From Pseudomonas guariconensis (GTDB taxonomy: Bacteria > Pseudomonadota > Gammaproteobacteria > Pseudomonadales > Pseudomonadaceae): a stretch of DNA of 64,000 bases. Positions 27,824 to 35,698 of the stretch are shown here, one piece after another. The translations under genes were made by a program, and so were the position numbers. The stretch lies in the NCBI RefSeq assembly GCF_015680235.1, contig NZ_JADLJL010000009.1, positions 62,001 to 126,000 of the forward strand, written 5' to 3'. The notes beneath the pieces are model-generated. The model did not search any database. It was given only the letters and a program-made list of their open reading frames with translations, and was not told the origin of the DNA. Each line of letters starts with the position of its first letter. Within the stretch, counting starts at the first letter, position 1.

Positions 27824-28378
27824 ACTAGACACTCCAATTTATTGTTTTTATCACTGGACGATGAATTAACCAGAAATCGATCAAACACCACAGCTCGGCT
27901 CTCGAGATTAAGAGTCGCATCTATTACGCCGCTTGCATCTCTAGACGTTGTGAGGAGCACGCGGCGAAATTCTAGTCAGCACTTTGCAACCAGCCTTCGA
28001 GCAGGTAAAGAGTTAAGCCTGCCCGGGCCCAATAGAGCAAAATCACTAAGAAACACGGATTGAAAACTTTATCTCAAATCTTAAGCGCCTTAACTTTCTC
28101 AAAAAAGGACGGCGCGACCATATATGCTCAGTTGATTTTTCTTTTAATAAGGCGAGGTCGGCTACAACCGAAAGGTAAGATCCAGGACTTCCCCCATCTA
28201 GGCTTATCGCTGGCATCTGTCGGAGAGGTTATTTTAGCCGGCGGAAAGATGTTTACGCTGCTATTACAACGTGCTTCGGGTACTCGCTGGGAGCAGGGCA
28301 TGGCAGTGCCTCTAGTCTTGTTTTTAATCGCCCCCCTAGAGAGGGGCAGCCGTTGGATGTCAAGCTATACCATTCAAA

Positions 28379-28399
28379 AAATCCTGTAAAGAGAGATTT
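28379..28399. promoter_or_regulatory. Palindromic operator site 1 upstream of FAH copy 2
   Basis: AAATCC, nine bases (TGTAAAGAG), AGATTT. The spacer shares TGTAAAG with the site at 23370. It lies about 190 bp before the FAH copy 2 start. Confidence 0.55.
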
Positions 28400-28404
28400 T
28401 TTAA

Positions 28405-28425
28405 TTTTCCCGCATTTCGGGATTT
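28405..28425. promoter_or_regulatory. Palindromic operator site 2 upstream of FAH copy 2
   Basis: TTTTCC, nine bases (CGCATTTCG), GGATTT, centre 26 bp from site 1, exactly as in the copy at 23396. The spacer shares CGCAT with that site. Confidence 0.55.
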
Positions 28426-28587
28426 TTGTTGGTTTTTCGCGCATCGCCCGCTAGCATACGTCCTGGGCCAGCTTTCAACTGCGTTAGCCGATCGCTACCA
28501 GGGGGGTGACCGTAGCCTGCTGAGCTCGCAACGAAATCGACTGGGTGGCAGTAAGTAACCTGCCGCCAACAACGAGAGGTCAGTGTT

Positions 28588-29421
28588 ATGCGTTACGTAT
28601 ATTTCAACCACAAGGGCAGCGCCGTACTCGGCGTTCGTTGCGACGGAGGCGTGAAGGTGCTCGGTCCGGAAACGTTAGAGTCGTTGCTCGCCCGTGGCGT
28701 CGACCTGACCACCTATGGCAACCAGGCTAACGGTCCGGTGGTCGTAGTCGGCGAGCATGACTACCTTCCTCTGATGTGTAAGCCAGGCAAGATCATCTGC
28801 GTGGGGCTCAATTACGCCGATCACACCAAAGAGTCACCATACGCTCAGCCGGATTACCCGACCTTGTTTCCTCGCTTCAACAGCAGTCTGACCGCGCACA
28901 ATAAGCCGCTGATCCGCCCAAGGATTTCCGACACCCTCGATTACGAGGGCGAGATGGCCGTGGTGTTGAAAGGTGGTGGGCGACACATCAACAAAGAACA
29001 AGCTCTAGAGCATGTAGCTGGTTACGCATTGTTCAACGAGGGTTCGGTGCGCGAGTACCAGTTCAAATCGCCACAGTGGACCGTGGGCAAGAATTTCGAT
29101 GACACCGGAGCCTTCGGTCCCGACCTCGTCACCGCCGATGAACTGCCAGCTGGTGGCAAGGGTTTGCTGCTGCAGACAAAGGTCAATGGCAAGGTGGTGC
29201 AAGCTGCCAATACCAACGACATGCTTTTCGATGTGGCCACCATCATTTCCACACTCAGCCAGGCTGTGACTCTAGAAGCGGGTGATGTGATCGTCAGCGG
29301 CACTCCTGCTGGCGTTGGTTTTGGCATGGACCCCAAGGTCTACCTGAAAAGCGGTGATGTGGTGGAAGTATCTATCGAAGGTATCGGTTCGCTGGTAAAT
29401 CCGGTGGTCGACGAGTCCTGA
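28588..29421 (+). CDS. Fumarylacetoacetate hydrolase family protein (copy 2)
   Basis: This 277-residue FAH-family protein keeps the metal-binding pair E120 and E122 in LDYEGEMAVV. At the third ligand position it has E151 (LFNEGSVRE) where most relatives, including copy 1, have Asp. A conservative change, it may still bind metal. The segment VGLNYADHT is typical of the family. It opens a plus-strand operon with an extradiol dioxygenase and a hydroxylase, mirroring the minus-strand set, and is expected to hydrolyse the acylpyruvate made by the adjacent dioxygenase. GAGAGG lies a few bases before the ATG. Confidence 0.85.
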   Translation: MRYVYFNHKGSAVLGVRCDGGVKVLGPETLESLLARGVDLTTYGNQANGPVVVVGEHDYLPLMCKPGKIICVGLNYADHTKESPYAQPDYPTLFPRFNSSLTAHNKPLIRPRISDTLDYEGEMAVVLKGGGRHINKEQALEHVAGYALFNEGSVREYQFKSPQWTVGKNFDDTGAFGPDLVTADELPAGGKGLLLQTKVNGKVVQAANTNDMLFDVATIISTLSQAVTLEAGDVIVSGTPAGVGFGMDPKVYLKSGDVVEVSIEGIGSLVNPVVDES

Positions 29422-29458
29422 ATCAGACCAAGCAGTTACAGGCTGCAAGAGAAAGAAG

Positions 29459-29483
29459 CGAAGCCCCCAACTCCGGGGCTTCG
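29459..29483 (+). promoter_or_regulatory. Stem-loop inside the second catabolic operon
   Basis: Perfect 9-bp arms CGAAGCCCC (29459-29467) and GGGGCTTCG (29475-29483) with a 7-base loop lie between the hydrolase and dioxygenase genes, 38 bp after the former. No T-run follows, so processing, mRNA stabilisation or partial termination is more likely than full termination. Confidence 0.55.
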
Positions 29484-29511
29484 ACTACAACAAAAGAGGA
29501 GGAAGGCGATT

Positions 29512-30420
29512 ATGAGTGCCGTGCATTCAATCGATCACTACGCGCTGAATGTACCGTCGTTGCAGGAGGCGAAGCGTTTCTTCGAGCATTTCGGGCTAGA
29601 AGTTCGTGACCTGGGCGAGGAACTGCAACTGCTGGCACGCGACGGCCACATCTGGACACGTGTACTGCCAGCAGCTAGCAAATCGTTAGCCTATATCAGT
29701 TTTAATTGTTTTGCAGAAGACTTCACCAGCCTCCGCCAACAGGTGCTAAGCAGCGGTGCCCGACTACTTGATCGTGGTGGCAAGGGGTTCTGGTTTCACG
29801 ACCTCGACGGCAATTTGCTGCAGGTGAGCGTTGGGGACAAACATATGCCAGACGTACCGGCGGCGCTGCCAGCCAAACCGAGGCAAGTACGTGGCACCGG
29901 CACCCGCGCCGATGTGCTTCAGGTCCGGCCGCGTCGTTTGTCGCATGTATTGTTGTTCAGTGCCGATGTCAACCGTGCAGTGGCGTTTTACAACCAAACG
30001 CTTGGGCTCAAACTCTCTGACCACTCGCAAGATATCATCGCTTTTACTCACGCTCCGCACGGTTGCGATCACCATCTGGTGGCGTTCTGTAAAAGCAGAG
30101 CGAAAGGATTCCACCATGCGGCCTGGGAAGTCGACAGTATTGACTGCGTGGGCAATGGGGCAGCGCAAATGGCGCAAGCCGGTTACACCGAAGGCTGGGG
30201 CACAGGTCGTCATTGCTTAGGTTCAAACTACTTTCACTACGTGCGCGATCCTTGGGGTTCGTTCTGCGAATATTCGGCGCATATGGACTATATCAGAGCA
30301 AACAGCGAATGGCCGGCCGGTGACTTTCCTTCAGAGAACTCGCTGTATCTCTGGGGGCCGGAAGTACCGGATTACTTCATTCTCAATACCGAGGCTGACG
30401 AAGCTTTCCCTGCACCATAA
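29512..30420 (+). CDS. VOC-fold extradiol ring-cleavage dioxygenase (copy 2)
   Basis: The 302-residue two-module VOC protein carries iron ligands H145 (RLSHVLLFS), H202 (FHHAAWEV) and E253 (FCEYSAHMDY), the classical 2-His-1-carboxylate set of type I extradiol dioxygenases. The sequence differs strongly from the copy at 18974-19825, so this is not a recent duplication. It sits between the FAH hydrolase and the hydroxylase genes. A good AGGAGG lies just upstream of the ATG. Substrate, by pathway logic, is the polyhydroxylated ring made by the next gene product. Confidence 0.85.
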   Translation: MSAVHSIDHYALNVPSLQEAKRFFEHFGLEVRDLGEELQLLARDGHIWTRVLPAASKSLAYISFNCFAEDFTSLRQQVLSSGARLLDRGGKGFWFHDLDGNLLQVSVGDKHMPDVPAALPAKPRQVRGTGTRADVLQVRPRRLSHVLLFSADVNRAVAFYNQTLGLKLSDHSQDIIAFTHAPHGCDHHLVAFCKSRAKGFHHAAWEVDSIDCVGNGAAQMAQAGYTEGWGTGRHCLGSNYFHYVRDPWGSFCEYSAHMDYIRANSEWPAGDFPSENSLYLWGPEVPDYFILNTEADEAFPAP

Positions 30421-30488
30421 CACGCACCGATGTTTGTCACGTTCAGACGTAACGGGCTCGGCTGGTCTAAGGAATCACGAGGTTCAGT

Positions 30489-32114
30489 ATGAACAATAAT
30501 AAAATTCTCGATGTTGCTATTGTGGGCTACGGCCCTGTCGGCCAGACCTTGGCTATTTTGCTTGGCCGTATGGGCTACAACGTCGCGGTTTATGAACGCT
30601 GGAAAACTCTCTATCCACTGCCACGTGCGGTCTTCTACGACCACGAGATACGTCGGATCTTTCGACTGATGGGGCTGGGTGACAAGCTGGACCAAATATC
30701 CCAACCCTCCTCCTGCTACCAATGGTTCAATGCCGATTGGAAAGTGCTGGTAGAAATCGACTGGTCCGCAGAATCCATTAGCGATGGGCCATTCGGCTAC
30801 TTATTCAGCCAGCCTGCGCTGGAAGCAATACTTGATAGCTCGGCAAAAACCATTAATAACGTCGAGGTACATCAAGGCTATGAAGTACTTGGCATTAACC
30901 AAACCGCAGAGTTTGGTGAGTTACGCTTGCGTCAAACGGGTACGCAGGAAGAGGCGCCAGGGGACGAGCAATTGGTTCGTGCCCGATACGTAATTGGTGC
31001 GGACGGTGCAAATAGCGTTGTTCGGCGAGAGCTTGGAATCCAGTGGCACGACCTCGGTTTCCAAGAGGACTGGCTAGTCGTGGACGTAAAGCCTCACCCA
31101 GGAGTCGAGCTGGATGTGCCTGACATTGGTCAGTGGTGCAATCCCGCACGGCCAACAACCATGGTACCTGGTGGTCCAGGGTTCAGGCGTTGGGAGTTTA
31201 TGCGACTTCCGCATGAGACGCTGGAGGAGCTGCAAGATACCGACAAGATTTGGAAGATGTTGTCCCAATGGGTTACCCCGGAAACCGCTACTCTCGTGCG
31301 CCATGCCGTGTACCAGTTTCGGTCTCGTATCGCCGAGTCTTGGCATCAGGGACGTCTGCTTATCGCCGGTGATGCTGCACACCTAATGCCCCCGTTCATG
31401 GGCCAAGGCATGTGCTCCGGAATTCGAGATGCATGGAACCTCTCCTGGCGTCTGGATTTAGTGCTCAAGGGTGCATGTCCAGTCAGCCTGCTCGAAGGGT
31501 ATACGCTAGAACGCAAACCCCAAATACGTGCAGTGATTGATGCTTCTGTAGAGATGGGCAAAGTGGTGTGTGTAGCCGACCCCGTGCAGGCGGCCGAGCG
31601 CGACACCGCATTCCTCTCCGGTAATGTCCCACCGTTGCCCCCCTTTCCGGGCTTAATAGATGGACTTATAAAAAAAACAATCGATGACAAGCCGGCAGGT
31701 CCCGCTGGCACCCTTAGCGTGCACGGTGATATTGAGAGGGACGGCAGCACTGTGCGCTTCGATGAAGTATTCGGTCGTGGTTTTCAGTTACTCAGCATTG
31801 GTGAAGATCCGTTAGAAGCGTTGAGCAAAGAACAGCGAAATTTCCTTGATCGCCTCAGAGTGAAGAATATCCGCCTATCTACTAACGGTACCCCAGGAAC
31901 CTATCGAGATGTCTCAGGAAAATATCATGATTTCCTCCGTGCTGAAGGTGTAGAGGTAGTCTTGGTACGCCCGGACTTCTACATATATGGCGGAGTTAGT
32001 CACGTCACCGAACTGCCGGAGTTAGTCAACGCACTGCGACATGGTCTAGAACTTGACAAAGACGGAGCTAGAGGAGCTTCGGTCGCAATAGCTGCTATGA
32101 CTGGAAGCAACTGA
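30489..32114 (+). CDS. FAD-dependent aromatic hydroxylase, MhpA type (copy 2)
   Basis: The 541-residue class A flavin monooxygenase has GYGPVG (13-18) for FAD, D172-G173 in IGADGANS and G294-D295 in IAGDAAHLMPP. The first glycine-rich motif follows the MhpA form (AIVGYGPVGQTLA), and the QGMCSGIRDAWNL segment is typical of 3-(3-hydroxyphenyl)propionate hydroxylases. It closes the plus-strand operon. Together with the upstream hydrolase and dioxygenase it forms a complete hydroxylation and meta-cleavage module parallel to the minus-strand one. Confidence 0.85.
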   Translation: MNNNKILDVAIVGYGPVGQTLAILLGRMGYNVAVYERWKTLYPLPRAVFYDHEIRRIFRLMGLGDKLDQISQPSSCYQWFNADWKVLVEIDWSAESISDGPFGYLFSQPALEAILDSSAKTINNVEVHQGYEVLGINQTAEFGELRLRQTGTQEEAPGDEQLVRARYVIGADGANSVVRRELGIQWHDLGFQEDWLVVDVKPHPGVELDVPDIGQWCNPARPTTMVPGGPGFRRWEFMRLPHETLEELQDTDKIWKMLSQWVTPETATLVRHAVYQFRSRIAESWHQGRLLIAGDAAHLMPPFMGQGMCSGIRDAWNLSWRLDLVLKGACPVSLLEGYTLERKPQIRAVIDASVEMGKVVCVADPVQAAERDTAFLSGNVPPLPPFPGLIDGLIKKTIDDKPAGPAGTLSVHGDIERDGSTVRFDEVFGRGFQLLSIGEDPLEALSKEQRNFLDRLRVKNIRLSTNGTPGTYRDVSGKYHDFLRAEGVEVVLVRPDFYIYGGVSHVTELPELVNALRHGLELDKDGARGASVAIAAMTGSN

Positions 32115-32434
32115 GCCTCTCACATTGTAATAAAATGGACAGATGGAAAGGGCGTCATTCGGCGCTCTTCTCTGAGAATATAAAAACATTGAAGACAACT
32201 CCCTCGCATGAAGTCATTGTTAAAATTTCTTCGGCCTTGGCGCTCACTATAACTTTTCATTGGAATTCAGGTGCTCAACGATTATTACATATCCCCTATT
32301 AGATTTAGCAGCGCTCTCCAACTGGTTTCTTAAGTAGGTCAAAGCCGTCGCGAACGAACTCCTCTCCAAAGTCAAACTTTTGTACAACCTTAGCAGCCCA
32401 CCCCATGAATCTCTCTGGATAGTGCGCCAAACCA
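32115..32434. other. Junction between catabolic island and conjugation genes
   Basis: About 320 bp between the stop of the hydroxylase (plus) and the stop of the DUF2274 gene (minus). An octamer CTTTTCAT at 32253-32260 is one base from the TTTTTCAT reported at ends of Tn4371 and may mark an ICE end. A minus-strand frame ending at 32305 continues past the DUF2274 gene in another frame with a CxxCH pattern, but it has no start of its own. Confidence 0.45.
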
Positions 32435-32680
32435 TCATGTCTGCGTCGGTGGCATGCTCCGCACAGCTCTGCCCTTCTTGAACCCTCGATCACCCGCCAT
32501 GAACGATTCCAGCATGTGCGGGATCAATTTCTCGGCATCGACCGCCTCGCCGTAGGTCTGCGCATGCAGCGCAGCGTAGCGGTCGAGGTCGGTCTTCAAG
32601 CTAGCCGGGCAGGCAAAGGTCAGCTTGACGTTCTCGGTCTTGGGCAGCGGCCCGAGCCGCAGCTTCTTAGTCGTACTCAT
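32435..32680 (-). CDS. DUF2274 domain protein, last gene of the trb operon
   Basis: The 81-residue protein matches the DUF2274 family that ends the trb operon in Tn4371-like ICEs: KLRLGPLPKTENVKLTFACPA, then DRYAALHAQTYGE and LIPHMLESFMAGDRGFKKGRA. It is soluble and its role is unknown. The ATG at 32680 overlaps the stop of the TrbI gene, which shows translational coupling. The tail after KKGRA looks divergent, and a different frame becomes open over the same bases, so the 3' end may have been altered by a junction. Confidence 0.8.
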   Translation of the reverse strand: MSTTKKLRLGPLPKTENVKLTFACPASLKTDLDRYAALHAQTYGEAVDAEKLIPHMLESFMAGDRGFKKGRAVRSMPPTQT

Positions 32681-33966
32681 TGCGAGGCTCCACGATTAAA
32701 GAACAGCGGCTGGTACGGCCGCAGCACCAGATCCCGGTTGACGATGATGCGAACTGGCAGGCCCGGCCGCTCGGTCAAAGTCGGCTGGATGTTCATGTTG
32801 CGCCGTGTGATCTCCTGGCCGACCTGATTGATGCTGTCCTGGGCACTGTCGCGCCCGGCGATGACGATGCGGTTGCCGTCCTGGCGGTTCTCCGGCGCGG
32901 CCAGCTCGGCGCCCACGCCCAGCAGCGTGGTCAGCGCCGCCCCGGCGAAGATCCGGCCCCAGTGGTAATCCACGTCATCCTCCAGACCCGCATAGCCAGC
33001 CGGGTCGGTGCCGACGAGGTTGTCCAGCGTCAGCGAGGATGTGTCCGGCAGGATGATGCGGTTCCACACCACCTGCACACGGCTCTGCCCGTAGCTGACC
33101 TGGCTGTTGTAGCGACCAAGGATACGTGAGCCCTGCGGGACCAGCAGGTGCTTGCCGGTCGCCGTGTCGTAGACCGGCTCCGTCACCATCGCGATCACGT
33201 CGCCCGGCAAGTCCGACTTGATGCCCGTGACTAAGGCGCCTGCGATCACCGTGCCGGCCATCACCTGATAGGGCGACGTCGGCAGCACCAGGCTGCCGGA
33301 GTTGCGGGTTTCCGTAGAGCCGCCTTTCAGGAACGCCTCTTTCTGGTCTTGCCTGTTCTGCACGGCGGTCGGGTCGGCAGGCTGCGCAGCCACCGACGCC
33401 GGCCCGGCGGCGAGCGGGTCGAAGGACGCGAGCGCACTGGCAGTACCAGGCACACCCGGCGCTGCCTGCGCCATCGTGGCCGTGGCGGCGGCCTGGCCCT
33501 GGCCGCCTGAGCGGAAGAACACCGACGAAGCCGCTGCGGCTTCCGCCTCCTTACGCAAGGTATCGTTCGGATCGTGGCCGGGGGCCGCGTCGGTGGCCAC
33601 AGCCGGCTGTTGCGAGTTCACGATAGCCGGGCCAAGATCGCCCGGCAGTGGCGGCCCTAGCTCGGGGACGTTGGGCGGCAAGGCCGGCAGCTTCGAGTAG
33701 TCGGATGGCAGCGCATCCAGCCCTTTCGACTTCGAGACGCGATCGACGTTGTAAAGCTCGGTCTGCTCGTTGGCACCACGCCGCTGTGGTTGCAGCGACC
33801 AGATCGTTGCTCCGAGCACGGCGACCGACAGGCCACCGATGAGGATGACCAACGTGCGCCGGTTCAGGCGCGTGACCGGGCGCGGCTGGGCGCGCAGCGC
33901 CACCGCTTCGGGCGCGACCTTGCCCGCCTGCGGCGTGGCGAGGTCAGGGGTGTCGTCCTGGCTCAT
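32677..33966 (-). CDS. trbI: Conjugal transfer protein TrbI (VirB10 family)
   Basis: The 429-residue protein has a short cytoplasmic N terminus, one membrane helix near residues 36-55 (TLVILIGGLSVAVLGATIW), a Pro/Ala-rich periplasmic linker and a C-terminal VirB10 beta-barrel domain (VMAGTVIAGALVTGIKSDLPG; LLVPQGSRILGRYNSQVSYG). VirB10 proteins bridge inner and outer membranes in the type IV secretion channel. The ATG at 33966 is preferred because GGAGG lies upstream; it is separated from the TrbG stop by two bases. It is in the co-directional trb operon. Confidence 0.95.
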   Translation of the reverse strand: MSQDDTPDLATPQAGKVAPEAVALRAQPRPVTRLNRRTLVILIGGLSVAVLGATIWSLQPQRRGANEQTELYNVDRVSKSKGLDALPSDYSKLPALPPNVPELGPPLPGDLGPAIVNSQQPAVATDAAPGHDPNDTLRKEAEAAAASSVFFRSGGQGQAAATATMAQAAPGVPGTASALASFDPLAAGPASVAAQPADPTAVQNRQDQKEAFLKGGSTETRNSGSLVLPTSPYQVMAGTVIAGALVTGIKSDLPGDVIAMVTEPVYDTATGKHLLVPQGSRILGRYNSQVSYGQSRVQVVWNRIILPDTSSLTLDNLVGTDPAGYAGLEDDVDYHWGRIFAGAALTTLLGVGAELAAPENRQDGNRIVIAGRDSAQDSINQVGQEITRRNMNIQPTLTERPGLPVRIIVNRDLVLRPYQPLFFNRGASQ

Positions 33967-33968
33967 GG

Positions 33969-34973
33969 TCAATTCCTCCGTGGCACGCCATCCGTGCGCT
34001 CAATCCGCACCACATCGCCCTTTTCGCCTCCCAGGCGCAGCTCGGCCGCGCCAAAGAGGCGATCCACGATGTAGTACGGCGAACGGAAGCGGTAGTTCAC
34101 CAGTTGCCCATCCCCTTCCGGCCCGATCACGAACAGCGGCGGTAGTTCACCTTGCGCGATGCCGGCGGGGAGCTGGATGTAGACCTTCTGTCCGTCATCG
34201 AAGGCGCGCAGCGGCTTCCACGGCGGGTTGCTGCCGCTGATCGCGTAGCGGAAGCGTAGGTTCTCCAGCGATAGGCCGCTATCGACCGGAGCAGCGGCGC
34301 TTGCTGCGTGCGCCTGACGCTGCAAGGCCAGCATCCGGTCGCGCGGGTACTCCCAGGACACCGACGCCATCCACGTCTTTTCCGTGGAAGTCAGCTCCAG
34401 CAGGTACGTCCTGCGGCTGGTGGTGATGACCAGATTGGTTTTCAGGCCCGAGCGGATCGGCTTCACCAGCACGTTCACGCGCAGGTCGGCCCCGCTGCCG
34501 CTGGACGTGTCGCCCACGATCCAGCGCACGGTATCGCCGGCAGCCACCGTCACCAGTTCCTCGCCCGGCTGCAAGGCAACCATCGTCACCCGGCCCACGG
34601 CCGCATAGACCTGATACAGCGCGCCATCGGTGAAGGGCCACACCTGAATCGCGTTGACGTAGCCCTCGCGCGTGGGCGCGACGCGGGCCTCGGCATTGGC
34701 CCGCGAAACGCGCACCTTCTCGTCGGCAGGTTCAGGCGCGGGCTTGACGTGCTCGGCCTCGGGCACCGGCATCAACTGCGCGGGCATCGGCAGCACCTCG
34801 GGCACGGCCACGACTTCCACCGGCGCGGGCGGCTCGGGCAGCGGCTGGGCCTGCACCGGCTCATCGAGCGAGATGGTCGGCGGCGGCTTGCCCTGCGTGG
34901 CGCAGCCCGAGAACAAGGCAGTCGAGGCCAGCACGATCAACGGCAAGGCGGATTTACGGAAAACATCATTCAT
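33969..34973 (-). CDS. trbG: Conjugal transfer protein TrbG (VirB9 family)
   Basis: The 334-residue protein has a signal peptide with a lipobox-like LFSGC, a Pro/Val/Glu-rich spacer (about residues 30-90) and VirB9 segments: YVNAIQVWPFTDGALYQVYAA near 105-125 and a C-terminal domain with NYRFRSPYYIVDRLFGAAELRLG. VirB9 proteins make the outer-membrane core complex with VirB7 and VirB10. The lipobox may let it replace a separate VirB7 lipoprotein. Its start overlaps the TrbF stop. Confidence 0.93.
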   Translation of the reverse strand: MNDVFRKSALPLIVLASTALFSGCATQGKPPPTISLDEPVQAQPLPEPPAPVEVVAVPEVLPMPAQLMPVPEAEHVKPAPEPADEKVRVSRANAEARVAPTREGYVNAIQVWPFTDGALYQVYAAVGRVTMVALQPGEELVTVAAGDTVRWIVGDTSSGSGADLRVNVLVKPIRSGLKTNLVITTSRRTYLLELTSTEKTWMASVSWEYPRDRMLALQRQAHAASAAAPVDSGLSLENLRFRYAISGSNPPWKPLRAFDDGQKVYIQLPAGIAQGELPPLFVIGPEGDGQLVNYRFRSPYYIVDRLFGAAELRLGGEKGDVVRIERTDGVPRRN

Positions 34974-35674
34974 GGCTTTGCTCCTTCGGAAGAATCCAGT
35001 TCACGGCTCCACGACAGGCCGTTGACGTAGATGCCCAGCGGGTTCTTGCGCAGGCGTTCCTCGGTGCGCGGCGGCTGGAGCACGATGGACACCACCGCCG
35101 TCCACCGCTCCAGGCCCGCCGCGGCGCCGTTGACGTAGCGGCGCTCCGTCCAGCGCACGTTGAAAGACGTGTCGCTGGCGCGCACGACGCTGGTGATCTG
35201 CACCGTCACCGACTCCTTTCCGATGCGCGCGAACGGGTCGTTGACCCGCGCGTAATCGTTGAGCACGGCCGCGCCCTTGTCGGTCGTGTAGTCGTAGGCA
35301 TCCAGCCAGTTTTGGCGGACGATGATGGGGTCGATGGACAGCGAGCGCACCAGCGTCACGAAGCGCGCGATGTGGTGCGCCGTCTGCGCATCGCCCGGCC
35401 GGTACGGCGTGGCGGCTTCACCCACGGCGCGCACCTGGCCCGTGTTGTCCACCTCCACGACGTAGGGTGTCACGAAGGACTGCGCCGAGCGCCACACCAG
35501 GCCGCCAGCCATCAGCAGCGCGAGCGTCAGGCACCCGAACGCCATCAAGCGCCAGTTCTTCGCCTGCACGCGCGGCGAGCCGAGACGGTCGTCCCACACC
35601 TGGCCGGCAGCTTGGTACGGCGTGGCAGGCTGCGGCGTGTCGGCGTAGCGCACCTGCGGTTTCTTGAATCGCAT
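34970..35674 (-). CDS. trbF: Conjugal transfer protein TrbF (VirB8 family)
   Basis: The 234-residue protein has one membrane helix near residues 45-65 and a periplasmic VirB8 fold (YVVEVDNTGQVRAVGEA; VNDPFARIGKESVTVQITSV; WTERRYVNGAAAG). VirB8 proteins are scaffold components at the inner membrane. It is 24 bp downstream of TrbL and overlaps TrbG by 4 bp, as in other Tn4371-like trb operons. Confidence 0.93.
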   Translation of the reverse strand: MRFKKPQVRYADTPQPATPYQAAGQVWDDRLGSPRVQAKNWRLMAFGCLTLALLMAGGLVWRSAQSFVTPYVVEVDNTGQVRAVGEAATPYRPGDAQTAHHIARFVTLVRSLSIDPIIVRQNWLDAYDYTTDKGAAVLNDYARVNDPFARIGKESVTVQITSVVRASDTSFNVRWTERRYVNGAAAGLERWTAVVSIVLQPPRTEERLRKNPLGIYVNGLSWSRELDSSEGAKP

Positions 35675-35698
35675 GGTCAGTTCTCCTTGTGAATCGCG

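Larger units (their letters stand above)
27824..28587. other. Regulatory region between divergent uptake and catabolic operons
   Basis: About 760 bp between the channel gene (minus) and the second FAH operon (plus). It holds the tandem palindromes at 28379-28425. Plus-strand frames at 27842-28063 and 28060-28389 lack domains and overlap the operator region, so they are not called as genes. Stretches such as CCCCCTAGAGAGGGG near 28330 resemble the region upstream of FAH copy 1. Confidence 0.5.

Noticed and set aside
28060..28389. Plus-strand frame of 109 residues upstream of the second FAH gene
   Set aside because: No domain, weak start, and it overlaps the operator palindromes; composition fits non-coding DNA.
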